Shown: positions 25,655 to 35,297, counted from the stretch's first letter. The stretch: DNA of 64,000 nt from Zhaonella formicivorans (GCF_004353525.1 NZ_CP085524.1:2204142-2268141), one strand, 5' to 3'. Numbers and translations are program-made. Notes: generated by a model not told the origin, from the sequence alone.

Positions 25655-26770
25655 ATGAAGCAGAAGAAGACTGTACATTACATAATTTTGCCGCTGCTCT
25701 TTACCATATTCTTAGGGGGCTGCGGGGAAAAAACTCCCGCCAGCACCGGGGGTTTTGACCCGGACAATGGACTCATCGTCAGCGGCATCGTGGAGACTGA
25801 AGAAGTGGATTTAAACACCAAAATCCCGGGCAAAATCACCAAGATTTACATAGAAGAAGGCCAAGAGGTGCAGGCAGGGGACCTGATTGCCGAGATCGAC
25901 AACTCCCAGCTGCTGGCCAAAAAGGCCCAGGTGGAAGCCCAGGTCAAAGCCGCCAAAGAAGCGGTGGAACTGCAGTCGAAAATAGCCGACTCCAATGTGG
26001 CCCAGGCGGAAGGAGCCTATAAGGCAGCCCTGGCCCAGCTGGAAAAAGCCAAAAAAGGGGCCCGCAGCCAGGAACTGGAGCAAGCCAAAACTTACTTTGA
26101 GATGATGCAAAAGACTTATGAGCGGGTAACAAAACTATACGAAAAGGGTGCTGTCTCCCAGCAGAAAAAGGACGAAGCAGAGGCCCAGCTTAAAATAGCG
26201 GAACAAAAATATTCCCTGGCCAAGGAAGGGGCAGAGCAGGAAGACATCGAGGCTGCTGCAGGGTTGGTCGATAAGGCCCAGGGAGCTTTAGCCGCCGCCA
26301 ACGCAGGTAAGCTGCAGGTGCAGCTGGCCAGGCAGAAATACGAGGAAGCCAAAGCGGGTTTGGCAGAAGTCGAGTCGCTGCTGGCCGACACCAGGGTCCT
26401 GGCCCCCAAAAGCGGCACAATAACCGAGCTGAACAGCAAAGAAGGAGAACTGGTCTCCACCGGAATGCCCATTGCCACTATTGCCGATTTAAAACACCTG
26501 GAGCTAAACCTCAAGGTGTTGGAAACAGACCTGGGGCAAGTAGGGCTGGGCCAAAAAGTAAATGTGAAGTTTGCAGGGACCGGGAATAAAGTTTTCAAGG
26601 GCACAGTGAAAAAAATAGGGGCCAAGCCGGACTTTGCCACTAAAAAAGCGCTGAATAACCAGGAAAGCGATATTCTGGCATATGAAGTGAAAGTAGTGGT
26701 GGATAACCTGGAAGGGGCCAGAATTTACCCGGGCATGACTGCCTATGTGCAGTTTCCCAAACAACCCTAA
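25655..26770 (+). CDS. HlyD/YbhG-type efflux adaptor lipoprotein
   Basis: A 371-residue adaptor starting at ATG 25655, seven bases after AGGAGGT. The signal ends in the lipobox LGGC, so it is membrane-anchored by lipid. Residues about 40-95 and 240-290 form the split lipoyl domain (GKITKIYIEEGQEVQAGDLIAEIDN and VLAPKSGTITELNSKEGELV). A long helical hairpin lies between (about 95-235). A beta-barrel domain follows (LEVNLKVLETDLGQVGLGQKVNVKF-type pattern near 290-360). It would join the TolC-like protein to the ABC-2 permeases encoded next. Confidence 0.9.
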   Translation: MKQKKTVHYIILPLLFTIFLGGCGEKTPASTGGFDPDNGLIVSGIVETEEVDLNTKIPGKITKIYIEEGQEVQAGDLIAEIDNSQLLAKKAQVEAQVKAAKEAVELQSKIADSNVAQAEGAYKAALAQLEKAKKGARSQELEQAKTYFEMMQKTYERVTKLYEKGAVSQQKKDEAEAQLKIAEQKYSLAKEGAEQEDIEAAAGLVDKAQGALAAANAGKLQVQLARQKYEEAKAGLAEVESLLADTRVLAPKSGTITELNSKEGELVSTGMPIATIADLKHLELNLKVLETDLGQVGLGQKVNVKFAGTGNKVFKGTVKKIGAKPDFATKKALNNQESDILAYEVKVVVDNLEGARIYPGMTAYVQFPKQP

Positions 26771-26785
26771 AGGGGTGGTGCAGCT

Positions 26786-27916
26786 GTGATGGGCATAATT
26801 CGAAGCGAAGTACAAGCTGTAATCAGAAGCAAATGGAAAATAGTTTTACTCTTTGTGCTTCCCGTGACAATTTCCGCCTACTTCGGGCTGCTTTTCCGTC
26901 AAGGCTCTGTACAGCATATCAGGACGGTGGTAGTTGACCAGGACGGGAGCGCCTTGAGCCGCCGCCTGGTCCAGGAGTTTTCTGAAAACCAGAGCTTTAA
27001 GGTGGTGGGGCGGGCGGCAACGGTACAGGAAGCGGTAAATTTAATCGACGCAGAACAAGCAGATTTTGCCCTGGTGGTCCCTGCCGCATTCAGCAGCAGC
27101 GTCAAGCAGACAAAACCGGCCAAAGTGGGGCTTTTGGCCGACGCCGGCAATATGGCCATATCCTCCACCGCTTTAAAGAAAGCCAGCCAGATCATCCTTA
27201 CTTTTAACGGCGGCGTTGCCATCCAGGTGCTGGAGGGTAAAGGCTTCCCGGAAACTGCAGCCACTAAGCTCGCAAATCCGGTGGAAATACATTCCGTAGA
27301 GTTGGGCAACCCATCGGGCAGTTACGGCGACTTCTTGCTATGGGGGCTGGTGGGTGCTGTAGCCCATTTCCCCATTATCCTTTTAGCGGCCGTTTCCCTG
27401 AACGGCTCAGGCCACAGACCGTCCCCAGGGCTGGTGGCGGGAAAAATAGCGGCCTACAGCCTGCTGGGCTGCGCGGAAATGCTGCTTAGCCTGGCTGTTG
27501 CCTTCTTGATTTACCCGTTAACATTTAAAGGCAGCCTCTGGGCGCTGCTCCTCATTGCCGCCCTTTTTGTCCTGGCCATTGTTTCCCTGGGGCTGATGCT
27601 TTCCGCTGCCCTGCCCAGCCAGGTCACTGCCAGCCAGGCAGCCATCGTGGTGGCCCTACCGGCGCTGATTCTCTCCGGCTACACCTGGCCCCTGAGCCAG
27701 ATCCCCTGGTCTATCAGGATTTTGGGAGAGATTGAACCGCTGACCTATTTCGTCAATCCTTTACGGGAACTGGCGCTGAGCGGCGCGGTAACCCCTCTTT
27801 ACCGGCAGGGCGCGGCAGTGCTGGGCGCCATGGCTGTCGCTTTTTACCTGCTCACCTGCCTCATTATATTTGGAAAGAAGGGCTGCTCATGGAAAAAAGC
27901 ACCTTTAGCCAACTGA
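26786..27916 (+). CDS. ABC-2 type permease 1
   Basis: A 376-residue permease of the YbhR/YhhJ type, beginning with GTG-ATG (either may start). One N-terminal helix (about 17-37) is followed by an extracytoplasmic domain (about 40-180; VVVDQDGSALSRRLVQEF, ADFALVVPAAFS) and five or so helices in the last half with the typical LILSGYTWPLSQIP and PLTYFVNPLREL. AAGGGGTGG precedes the start. The last 28 bases overlap the start of a second, related permease, so the two probably form a heterodimer. No ATPase gene is present in this cluster. Confidence 0.9.
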   Translation: MMGIIRSEVQAVIRSKWKIVLLFVLPVTISAYFGLLFRQGSVQHIRTVVVDQDGSALSRRLVQEFSENQSFKVVGRAATVQEAVNLIDAEQADFALVVPAAFSSSVKQTKPAKVGLLADAGNMAISSTALKKASQIILTFNGGVAIQVLEGKGFPETAATKLANPVEIHSVELGNPSGSYGDFLLWGLVGAVAHFPIILLAAVSLNGSGHRPSPGLVAGKIAAYSLLGCAEMLLSLAVAFLIYPLTFKGSLWALLLIAALFVLAIVSLGLMLSAALPSQVTASQAAIVVALPALILSGYTWPLSQIPWSIRILGEIEPLTYFVNPLRELALSGAVTPLYRQGAAVLGAMAVAFYLLTCLIIFGKKGCSWKKAPLAN

Positions 27917-29031
27917 TTAAAAGAGAGCTCAAGGGGCTGCCCAAAAACCAGTCCCTGTGCGGCAATGCCGCCTTGCTGCTTCTAGTCGTGCTCTTAATAG
28001 GTTTTCTTTATGCAGCCGGGGCAGTGGACCGGATCCCTACAGCGTTGCTGGACCTGGATAATTCGAGCACAAGCCGCACTGTTATCCGCCAATTTCAGGA
28101 AAATGACAAATTCTACATAGAACAAGTGCAAAATTACCCTGAACTGCAGGCATTGTTCAAAAAGGGCAGTATCAAAGCCGCCCTGGTAATTCCTCCCGGC
28201 TTTTCCCGGGACATCAAGGGGCAAAAAGGGGCTGAAATATTGCTCCTGGTGGACGGCAGCAACTACATTATCGCCAACACCGCCTACGCCAAGGCAAGCG
28301 AGATGCTGTTAACCATAAACGGGGGTATTTCAATTAAAACTCTGGAAGGCAAAGGCCTCTTACCTTTCGAAGCCGAAAATGTTGCTCAGCTGGTAGGTTT
28401 TGAGGAGCAGCTGCTGTACAACTCCCAAAACAACTACAGCTATTACTTGACCTACGGCATCCTGGGAGCAGGCGCCTTCAGCCTCTTGATGTCAGCCATA
28501 GGCGTCACTTTTGCCCGCCGGTACCGGGCACAAAACATCAAGGAAACGGCTGCCGGGCTTTTAGTCTTTTCCGCTGTTGCTGTGGCCGCCCTCAATATGG
28601 CTTACCTGGCAGCGATTACTGTTTTTAAGCTGCCGTCCCGGGCCGGCTACGGTTATTTCTTTGGGCTAACTGTCTTTTATGGCATGCTTATTGCCTGTTA
28701 CGGCCTACTCCTGGCAACTGTTGCCAAGGAGGAAGTACGGGCCATGCAGTTCAGCGTCTTTTTCGTCACCCCGCTGTTTTTCGTTACCGGCTATACCTGG
28801 CCCGCACAGCAGATCCCTTTTTACCTGCTGCCCCTCCACTATCTCTGTCCCATGTCACCGTTTGTAAACGGTGTCAGGGCCGTGCTGGTCATGGGCGCCG
28901 GCTGGGCCGGAGCGGCCAAGTACTACCCCTGGCTCCTGGCCCAGCTCCTCTTCTACCTGCCGCTGTCGCTTTGGCTTTATCACAGGCCGGTTACTGCCGC
29001 AAGCGGCATGACCGGCAGTGCCGCAAACTAA
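27889..29031 (+). CDS. ABC-2 type permease 2
   Basis: A 380-residue permease with the same plan as the one before it: an N-terminal helix (about 25-45), an extracytoplasmic domain with TALLDLDNSSTSRTVIRQF and IKAALVIPPGFSRDI, then five to six helices with PLFFVTGYTWPAQQIPF and HYLCPMSPFVNGVRAV. The start lies inside the previous gene (28-base overlap). Together with permease 1, the HlyD-type lipoprotein and the TolC-like protein it forms an exporter similar in composition to YbhGFSR, less the ATPase YbhF. The cluster ends at a hairpin shared with the convergent tetR gene. Confidence 0.9.
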   Translation: MEKSTFSQLIKRELKGLPKNQSLCGNAALLLLVVLLIGFLYAAGAVDRIPTALLDLDNSSTSRTVIRQFQENDKFYIEQVQNYPELQALFKKGSIKAALVIPPGFSRDIKGQKGAEILLLVDGSNYIIANTAYAKASEMLLTINGGISIKTLEGKGLLPFEAENVAQLVGFEEQLLYNSQNNYSYYLTYGILGAGAFSLLMSAIGVTFARRYRAQNIKETAAGLLVFSAVAVAALNMAYLAAITVFKLPSRAGYGYFFGLTVFYGMLIACYGLLLATVAKEEVRAMQFSVFFVTPLFFVTGYTWPAQQIPFYLLPLHYLCPMSPFVNGVRAVLVMGAGWAGAAKYYPWLLAQLLFYLPLSLWLYHRPVTAASGMTGSAAN

Positions 29032-29054
29032 AAACGCTCGCCGGAGGGGTTTTT
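29031..29054. terminator. hairpin between convergent clusters
   Basis: AAAACGCTC pairs with GAGGGGTTTT around the loop GCCG, with one mismatch, and T's on either strand. It separates the plus-strand ABC-2 cluster from the minus-strand tetR gene. Confidence 0.5.
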
Positions 29055-29065
29055 CAATATCCGAC

Positions 29066-29668
29066 CTATACCTGCAGGCCCTGGAAGATTATCTCCACGG
29101 TTTCCTTGATTATCTCTTCTACATCAACATCCTTCCGGGCTAAGAAAATTTCGCCGCTTAAGCTCATCATGGCGCCGAAAATCACCTGGGCAGCTACGGC
29201 GGTGTTGAAAGGCCTGATTTCTCCCCGCTCAATGCCTTTTTCCAAGAGACCGGCCAAACCGCGCAGTATCTCACCCTTTTTTACATAAATCCATTCCCGC
29301 ATTTCGGCGTCAATAGGAGGATGGCCGTCCATGGAGAGCTCCGACATCCCTTTGTTTTTTAAAAGGAACTGCAGATGCAGCCGCATGATGGCAGTAACCT
29401 GCTCTCTTGCGGTTTGCTCCACATCCAGCCCCTCCCTGATAAACCTTAAGTAATTCTCTATATAAAAGCGCATCATCTCCCGGTAGAGCTGGGCCTTGCT
29501 GGAAAAGTACTCGTAAACAGTACCCTTGCCGACCCCGGCTGCAGCTGCAATCTCCTCCACCTTGGCCGGGTGAAACCCCTTTTCGGCAAATACTCTGGCG
29601 GCAGCAGCAATAATCTGGGTCTTCTTATCCCCGGGGTTAGCCTGGAAACAGTCAAAGCAACCATTCAT
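29066..29668 (-). CDS. TetR-family regulator of the RND efflux operon
   Basis: A 200-residue regulator. The helix-turn-helix at about 15-62 reads TQIIAAAARVFAEKGFHPAKVEEIAAAAGVGKGTVYEYFSSK split over the usual helices. The rest is the helical ligand/dimer domain. The start overlaps the upstream TolC stop codon (TAATG), which shows it to be the last gene of the HlyD-RND-TolC operon rather than divergent from it. A palindrome at 35298-35311 in the operon promoter is its probable binding site, giving feedback repression. Confidence 0.92.
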   Translation of the reverse strand: MNGCFDCFQANPGDKKTQIIAAAARVFAEKGFHPAKVEEIAAAAGVGKGTVYEYFSSKAQLYREMMRFYIENYLRFIREGLDVEQTAREQVTAIMRLHLQFLLKNKGMSELSMDGHPPIDAEMREWIYVKKGEILRGLAGLLEKGIERGEIRPFNTAVAAQVIFGAMMSLSGEIFLARKDVDVEEIIKETVEIIFQGLQV

Positions 29669-30843
29669 TACATGCCGCCCCCGAAGGGAGCTGTGCTGCC
29701 GGCGGCACCCGCCGGTGCAGCCATAGCTCCGGTGCTCATGCCGGCTGCTGCAGTTGAACCACCCAGGAACAGTCCATAGCGGAACTGGGCAGCAGCCAGG
29801 TTGTAATTATACAGCATTTCCTGCACGCCGGCTTCCTGCTCGCTCAAACTGTCCGCAGCCTTTTCCATTTCCAGCCTGGTGGCTACGCCTGCTTCAAATT
29901 TCAGTTTGGCTACCCGGTAGGTCTCCCGGGCGGAAGCCAGGCTCTTTTCCAGCGTCTGATATGCTTTTTCCGCCGACTGCAGGTCCAGGTACGCCTGGCG
30001 GATTTTCAGTTCCACCGCCTTTTCTTTTTGCCGCAAAGTCACTTTGGCTTCCTCCAGGCCGTATTCCGCCTCCCGGTACATAAAGACATTGGGAGTATAA
30101 AACCTCTTAGCCTGTTCCAAAGTAGCCTCCGCTACTTTCAACCCTTCCCGGGCGCCGATGACTTCCACATCATTCTGCAAGCCCTTTTCAATCTCCTTGG
30201 CCAAATCAATTTTTACCGGCTCAAAGCTGAATGTGCCGGCGGGCTCGATTTTTGTATCCAAAGGCAGCCCCAGACTCTTGGCCAGACTCATATTGGCCTT
30301 GTCATATTCGTTTTGTGCAGTCAGGAGCGCTGCTTCCTTAGAAGCTACCAGCACCTCGGCCCCGATTACTTCGCTTTTGGCCAATACCCCTGCCTTGAAG
30401 CTTGCTTGGGCAATGCGCAGCTGCTCCTTGGCCCTGTCCAGGGCATTGGTGGCATTTTGCAAGTCAGCCTGTTTCTTGAGCAGCTCATAGTAAGCTTTTT
30501 CCACCTCCAGCTTCAAAGCATCGTCGCTGAGCCTCGCCTTGGCCTCGGCCAGGGTTAAATTCATCTGGCTGATTACGGGCAGAATATATTTCAAATAAGC
30601 GGCATCGAAAGAAGTCACAAAATCCTCATCCAGCTTTTTCGCCGCATACTTGTCCTGCTCCAGTTTAAGTTTTGCCTTATCCACGCTGAGCCGGTTCAGT
30701 TCCACCTGGTCATTGTTCACCATGGCCAAATTGATAGCCTCTTCCAGCGTCAGGCTCCTCACTCCGTTTTCCGCCACTGCAGTGCCGGAGAGCATGCTCA
30801 CCAGCAGGACTATGGCTGCCAATGCACATAATTTCCTTTTCAA
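29668..30843 (-). CDS. TolC-family channel-like protein (RND operon)
   Basis: A 391-residue protein. The start is taken as TTG 30843, seven bases after GGGGAGGT; TTG 30849 is too close to the site. Signal peptide about 1-24 (SGTAVA). The two TolC/OMF repeats begin LTLEEAINLAMVNNDQVEL (about 30) and MYREAEYGLEEAKV (about 260), with long coiled-coil helices and repeated motifs (KAGVLAKSEVIGAEVLVA; FEAGVATRLEMEKAADSL). The last about 30 residues are Ala/Gly/Met-rich. It is shorter than Gram-negative TolC. It lies 133 bases downstream of the RND pump gene, separated by a heptamer array, and overlaps tetR. Confidence 0.85.
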   Translation of the reverse strand: MKRKLCALAAIVLLVSMLSGTAVAENGVRSLTLEEAINLAMVNNDQVELNRLSVDKAKLKLEQDKYAAKKLDEDFVTSFDAAYLKYILPVISQMNLTLAEAKARLSDDALKLEVEKAYYELLKKQADLQNATNALDRAKEQLRIAQASFKAGVLAKSEVIGAEVLVASKEAALLTAQNEYDKANMSLAKSLGLPLDTKIEPAGTFSFEPVKIDLAKEIEKGLQNDVEVIGAREGLKVAEATLEQAKRFYTPNVFMYREAEYGLEEAKVTLRQKEKAVELKIRQAYLDLQSAEKAYQTLEKSLASARETYRVAKLKFEAGVATRLEMEKAADSLSEQEAGVQEMLYNYNLAAAQFRYGLFLGGSTAAAGMSTGAMAAPAGAAGSTAPFGGGM

Positions 30844-30869
30844 AATCAATACCTCCCCAAAAATATTAG

Positions 30870-30951
30870 CCGGCAGCCTTCAGCTGTCAGCCAACAGCTA
30901 AAATATTAAAAACAAAAAGCTGAAAGCTGATGGCTGATAGCTGATAGCTGG
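30870..30951. repeat. heptanucleotide array between RND and TolC genes
   Basis: Two RGCTGAY-type stretches (30870-30900 and 30918-30951) flank an A-rich spacer. The array lies inside the efflux operon and could form mRNA secondary structure. Confidence 0.85.
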
Positions 30952-30976
30952 CCAAACACTTACTTATATCATCATA

Positions 30977-33900
30977 TTATCCTTCCACAACAGGGCCGGT
31001 CTTTGAAACCTCCACGCCTTTTTTCCGTCTGCCTGCGAGCTTTTTCCCCCAGTCATCGAAGATGGAGTAGACCACGGGGACGAAGATCAGCGTCAAGAGG
31101 GTGGAAGTCATTAATCCGCCTATTACTACCACGCCCATGGGGGCCCGGGCTTCGCCCCCTTCACCGATGCCCATGGCCAGGGGCAGCATGCCCAAAACCG
31201 TGGTCAAAGTTGTCATCAGGATGGGACGGAGCCTGGTGGGCCCGGCCTTTAGGATTGCCTCGGTCCGCTCCATTCCCCTTCTGCGCAGGACGTTGATATA
31301 GTCGATTAACACAATGGCGTTGTTCACCACAATACCGGCCAGCATAATCACCCCTACAAAGGCAACCACGCTGAAGGTCCTGCCGGTAACTAACAGGCCT
31401 AAAACTACTCCGATAATAGTCACCGGCATGGAGAACATGATGACAAAGGGGTGGAAGAGGGATTCAAATTGGGCCGCCATAACCATATAAACCAGCACAA
31501 TGGCCAGCACCAAAGCCAGGGTCAGATCCCCGAAGGACTCGGCCATCTGTTTGGCTGCCCCGCCGAACTCCACCTCATACCCCGGTGGAAAAGCCAGGGA
31601 GTTGATCTTCTCCTGGGCCTCTTTGGTTATGCTGTTTAAGTCCCGGCCGGCAATTTGGGAAGTTACAACCACAGTCCGTACCTGGTTTCTCCGTTCAATA
31701 GTGTTAGGCCCTTTAAGTATTTTAAGTTCCGCCACTTCCGAAAGAGGCACCTGAACACCCGTCGCGCCAGCAACAGTCAGGCTGCTTAAATCCTGGAGGT
31801 TCCGCCTTTTTTCCTCAGGCAGCATAACCCGGATATCGATCTCATCGCCGTCAGTCCGGTACCTGGTTACCACCTGTCCCTGGACAGCGCCCCTGGTGGC
31901 GCCGGCCACCTGGGCCGCATTCAGGCCGTAAGCTGCCGCCTTCTGCCGGTCAATAACCACCTGTACCTCGGGACGCCCTTCTTCCATGCTGGACTGGACT
32001 TCCCTGGTCCCCTCTATCCCTTCCAGGACGCCCTTCACCTGGGAGGCCAGGTCATTCAGGACCTTTAAATCATCGCCTTTGATTACCACTTCCACCGGGG
32101 ACGTGGAAAAGCCCATGCTGGAAGCCGAGTCGCCAACGGTAACGGTTATTTCCGCACCGGCGATATCCTTTATTTCGTGACGGATTTGGTCAGCCACTTC
32201 CTGCGTTGACCTGGTCCGCTCCTTCCAGGACTTCAAAGCCAGATCGATCTTACCGTTTTCCGGGTTGCCGATGGAAAGCCCCCCCAGGTCGCCGCTGGCG
32301 CTGCCTACGCTGGAGGCCACCACTTTCACTTCCGGAATCTTGTTGAGGATCTGCTCAATCCGGCTCACGACCTTTTCGGTTTCCTCCAGCTTGGAGCCGT
32401 AAGGCAAAGTTACATCAATGGAGATATAGCCCTGGTCCATGGCGGGGATAAATTCCGCCCCCACCAGGGGCGCCAGACCAATGCTGGCCAGCACCAGCAG
32501 GGTCACGATCACCACTACCCGGCGCCTGTGGGTCAGGGCCCAGTGCAGCAGCCTGCGGTAAGCATTATCCAGGGCATTTAACCAGGCCCCTGTTCTGGTA
32601 AACATTTTGTAATACAGCGCCTGCCCCTTACTCTTATGTATGCCCTCGTTGACAGGAGTGACTGCCAGCATTTTGGACGAGAGCATAGGGATCAAAGTTA
32701 AAGCTACCAGGAGCGACGCTATCAGGGAAAAGGAAATTGTCAAAGCCAGCTGCTTAAAAATCTGGGCCGCAATCCCCTCCACGAAGACGATGGGGAAAAA
32801 CACGGCAATGGTAGTCAGGGTCGAAGCGATAATGGCATTGGCCACCTCGCTGGCCCCGAATTTGGAAGCTTCGATCCTGTCCAGGCCCTCCTCCCGGTGG
32901 CGGAAAATATTTTCCAAAATAACAATGCTGTTATCCACCATCATCCCCACGCCCAGGGCTAATCCACCCAGGGACATGATGTTTAAAGTCAGATGACCGA
33001 AATACATCAAAATGAAGGTGGCGATGATGGAGATGGGCATAGAAATGCCGATGATCAAGGTACTGCGCATGTTGCGCAGGAAAAGAAACAGCACTACAAC
33101 GGCCAAAATGCCCCCGATGATGATATTGTCCACCACATTATTAATTGAAGTCTGGATAAACTCGGCAGAATCCCAGATGGTAACCAGCTTGACGTTGTCG
33201 GGCAGTTGTTTCCTTAGCTCAGCCAAAGCTTTGTTCACAGCCTGGGAAACCTTGACGGTGTTGGCGGTAGTCTGCTTCCTGATGTTAAAGGTGATGCTCT
33301 CCTTGCCGTCGGTCCGGCCGATAACGCTTAACTCCTTGTAGCCGTCAATCACCTGGCCGATATCCTTAACCCGGACCTGGGCGCCCTGGGGTGTGGCAAG
33401 CATCACTTCGCCCACATCCCCGGCGCTTTGGAATTCCCCGGTAACCCGTACCAGGAGGTCCTGGTTGCCCTTGCCTACCTTACCTCCCGACATATTCATG
33501 TTGTCCATTTGCAGGGCCTGGGCCACCTGGGTGAAAGTTATGCCATAATAGTCAAGCTTCACCGGGTCCAGTTTCACCTGGATCTCCCGCTCCCTGCCCC
33601 CGGAGATCTGGGCCGCCGCCACACCTGGCAAACGCTCCAGTCTGCTGACAATCTTATCTTCCGCCAGCTTCTTCAGATCAGCCATGGGCATGTCGCCGGT
33701 CATGGCAAACTGCATGATGGGCATCAGGTTGGGGTCCATCTTAAAGACGGTAGGCTGCTCCACCTCTGCAGGGAGCCAGCGCTTGACCAGATCAACCTTC
33801 TCCCGCATCTGCAGGGTGGCAAAATCCATATCGGTGCCCCATTCAAATTCCAGGACAATAATAGCCTGGCCCACCAGCGAATGGGATTGAATGTTTTTCA

Positions 33901-34129
33901 CATTGTTTACGGTGCCGAGCACCGATTCCAAGGGCTTGGTCACCAGGTTCTCCACTTCCTGGGGGCCCGCCCCTTCATAATTAGCCATGACCATTGCCAC
34001 GGGAAAGTTCAGTTCCGGGAACAAATCAACGTTCAGGTTAGTGAGTGACACCACCCCCAAAATCAGCACTACCAGCACGCACATCAGTACAGTGACGGGG
34101 CGGTTTACCGAAAAATCAGACAGACGCAT
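30977..34129 (-). CDS. RND-family efflux pump (AcrB/HAE1-like)
   Basis: A 1050-residue inner-membrane pump at full family length. It shows the RND plan: N-terminal helix with RPVTVLMCVLVVLILG, a first porter loop (about 35-330), six helices with the proton-relay GGLALGVGMMVDNSIVILENIFRHREEG (two Asp-type positions reduced to one Asp here), a second porter loop (about 560-860), and helices 8-12 ending PLAMGIGEGGEARAPMGVVVIGGL. It exports lipophilic compounds by proton antiport. The start overlaps the stop of the adaptor gene (TAATG). HAE1 pumps are classic diderm systems; HAE2/HAE-like forms occur in Firmicutes, where partners and path are poorly known. Confidence 0.93.
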   Translation of the reverse strand: MRLSDFSVNRPVTVLMCVLVVLILGVVSLTNLNVDLFPELNFPVAMVMANYEGAGPQEVENLVTKPLESVLGTVNNVKNIQSHSLVGQAIIVLEFEWGTDMDFATLQMREKVDLVKRWLPAEVEQPTVFKMDPNLMPIMQFAMTGDMPMADLKKLAEDKIVSRLERLPGVAAAQISGGREREIQVKLDPVKLDYYGITFTQVAQALQMDNMNMSGGKVGKGNQDLLVRVTGEFQSAGDVGEVMLATPQGAQVRVKDIGQVIDGYKELSVIGRTDGKESITFNIRKQTTANTVKVSQAVNKALAELRKQLPDNVKLVTIWDSAEFIQTSINNVVDNIIIGGILAVVVLFLFLRNMRSTLIIGISMPISIIATFILMYFGHLTLNIMSLGGLALGVGMMVDNSIVILENIFRHREEGLDRIEASKFGASEVANAIIASTLTTIAVFFPIVFVEGIAAQIFKQLALTISFSLIASLLVALTLIPMLSSKMLAVTPVNEGIHKSKGQALYYKMFTRTGAWLNALDNAYRRLLHWALTHRRRVVVIVTLLVLASIGLAPLVGAEFIPAMDQGYISIDVTLPYGSKLEETEKVVSRIEQILNKIPEVKVVASSVGSASGDLGGLSIGNPENGKIDLALKSWKERTRSTQEVADQIRHEIKDIAGAEITVTVGDSASSMGFSTSPVEVVIKGDDLKVLNDLASQVKGVLEGIEGTREVQSSMEEGRPEVQVVIDRQKAAAYGLNAAQVAGATRGAVQGQVVTRYRTDGDEIDIRVMLPEEKRRNLQDLSSLTVAGATGVQVPLSEVAELKILKGPNTIERRNQVRTVVVTSQIAGRDLNSITKEAQEKINSLAFPPGYEVEFGGAAKQMAESFGDLTLALVLAIVLVYMVMAAQFESLFHPFVIMFSMPVTIIGVVLGLLVTGRTFSVVAFVGVIMLAGIVVNNAIVLIDYINVLRRRGMERTEAILKAGPTRLRPILMTTLTTVLGMLPLAMGIGEGGEARAPMGVVVIGGLMTSTLLTLIFVPVVYSIFDDWGKKLAGRRKKGVEVSKTGPVVEG

Positions 34130-35265
34130 TATTTTTCCCTCCCGCCAACCACCTTGACCTTGGCTTTGTCCTGGAGCTGTTCCTTGCCCACGGTTACAAC
34201 TTCCTCGCCGGCAGCCAGCTCACCCTTAACGGCCGCCTGGGTTTCATTTTCCAGGATTACAGTGATTTTTCTTGCCTCTGCAGTATCACCGTTAACCACG
34301 TAGACGATCCGGCCTTCCTCCTGTTCCATAATGGACTGGACCGGTATCACCAGGGCTTTTTGGGCCTCATCCAAAGTCAATTTTATTTCCGCTGTCATTC
34401 CTGGTTTAAGCAGCTGTTCTTTGTTGGCTATAGAGAGTTTCACAGCAAAGGACTTAGTCCTGGGGTCAGCCACCGGGCTGATTTCAGTAACCCTGCCGGT
34501 CACAGGCTTATCCCCTGCCGTTTTTACCAAGACCGGCATCTGAGCGCCCTTTTTCACCAGCCCCACCTGGCCTTCGCTTAGGTTGAATTCAGCCAATACC
34601 GTGTTTACATCCACAATGCTCACCACCGGCATGCTGGGCGCGGCCAATTCCCCCGGTTCCACGTTGACTGCTGCCACAATCCCGGCAGCAGGTGCGGTAA
34701 TTACAGCATTCTCCAGCTGAGTGCGGGCCAGTTCCAGGGCCGCCTCCGCCTGCTGGACGCTGCCGTTTTTAGCGTTATTCAACTGGGCCTGGGCCACGTC
34801 ATACTGGGTACGGGCCCCATCCAGCTGCTGCTTGGAAATTCCCCCTTGCTCATAGAGGTATTCCATCCTGTCCAGGTTGTCTTTGGCTGACTTGTACTGG
34901 GCTTCGGCAATAGCTATGGCCCCCTTGGCCGAAACCAGCGCAGCTTCAGCCTGTTTTACCTGAGCGGCTATTTCCGAAGTATCCAGCTCCGCCAGGACCT
35001 GGCCCGCTTTTACCCGGTCACCCACCTTTACATTTACCTTGGCCACCTTGCCGCCGATTTTGGGCACCACGTTGACCTCCAGGCTTGGGGTGATTTTGCC
35101 GGTCACGTTATCGGCAATCTCCACGCTGCCCTGGACAACCTTGGCCACCTCCACGGGGACTAGTGCAGGTTCCTGGGCCCCGGTCTTTTTTTCCTGCCCG
35201 CAGCCGCTAGCGGCAAGAGCCGCAAATATTAAAGCCACTAAGAGTATGTACGCTTGCTTCTTCAT
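34129..35265 (-). CDS. RND efflux adaptor lipoprotein (MFP family)
   Basis: A 378-residue adaptor starting at ATG 35265, after GGGGGAAG; five upstream in-frame codons are not needed. Lipobox AASGC near residue 22. Lipoyl halves at about 60-95 (VVPKIGGKVAKVNVKVGDRVKAGQVLAELDT) and about 190-225 (VITAPAAGIVAAVNVEPGELA) flank a helical hairpin with Ala-rich repeats. The beta-barrel and membrane-proximal parts follow (LKPGMTAEIKLTLDEAQKALVIPVQSI). It is the first gene of the HlyD-RND-TolC-TetR operon and starts about 55 bases after the predicted transcription start. Confidence 0.93.
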   Translation of the reverse strand: MKKQAYILLVALIFAALAASGCGQEKKTGAQEPALVPVEVAKVVQGSVEIADNVTGKITPSLEVNVVPKIGGKVAKVNVKVGDRVKAGQVLAELDTSEIAAQVKQAEAALVSAKGAIAIAEAQYKSAKDNLDRMEYLYEQGGISKQQLDGARTQYDVAQAQLNNAKNGSVQQAEAALELARTQLENAVITAPAAGIVAAVNVEPGELAAPSMPVVSIVDVNTVLAEFNLSEGQVGLVKKGAQMPVLVKTAGDKPVTGRVTEISPVADPRTKSFAVKLSIANKEQLLKPGMTAEIKLTLDEAQKALVIPVQSIMEQEEGRIVYVVNGDTAEARKITVILENETQAAVKGELAAGEEVVTVGKEQLQDKAKVKVVGGREK

Positions 35266-35297
35266 AAACTTCCCCCACATTCCTCAGTGTTTTCAAA

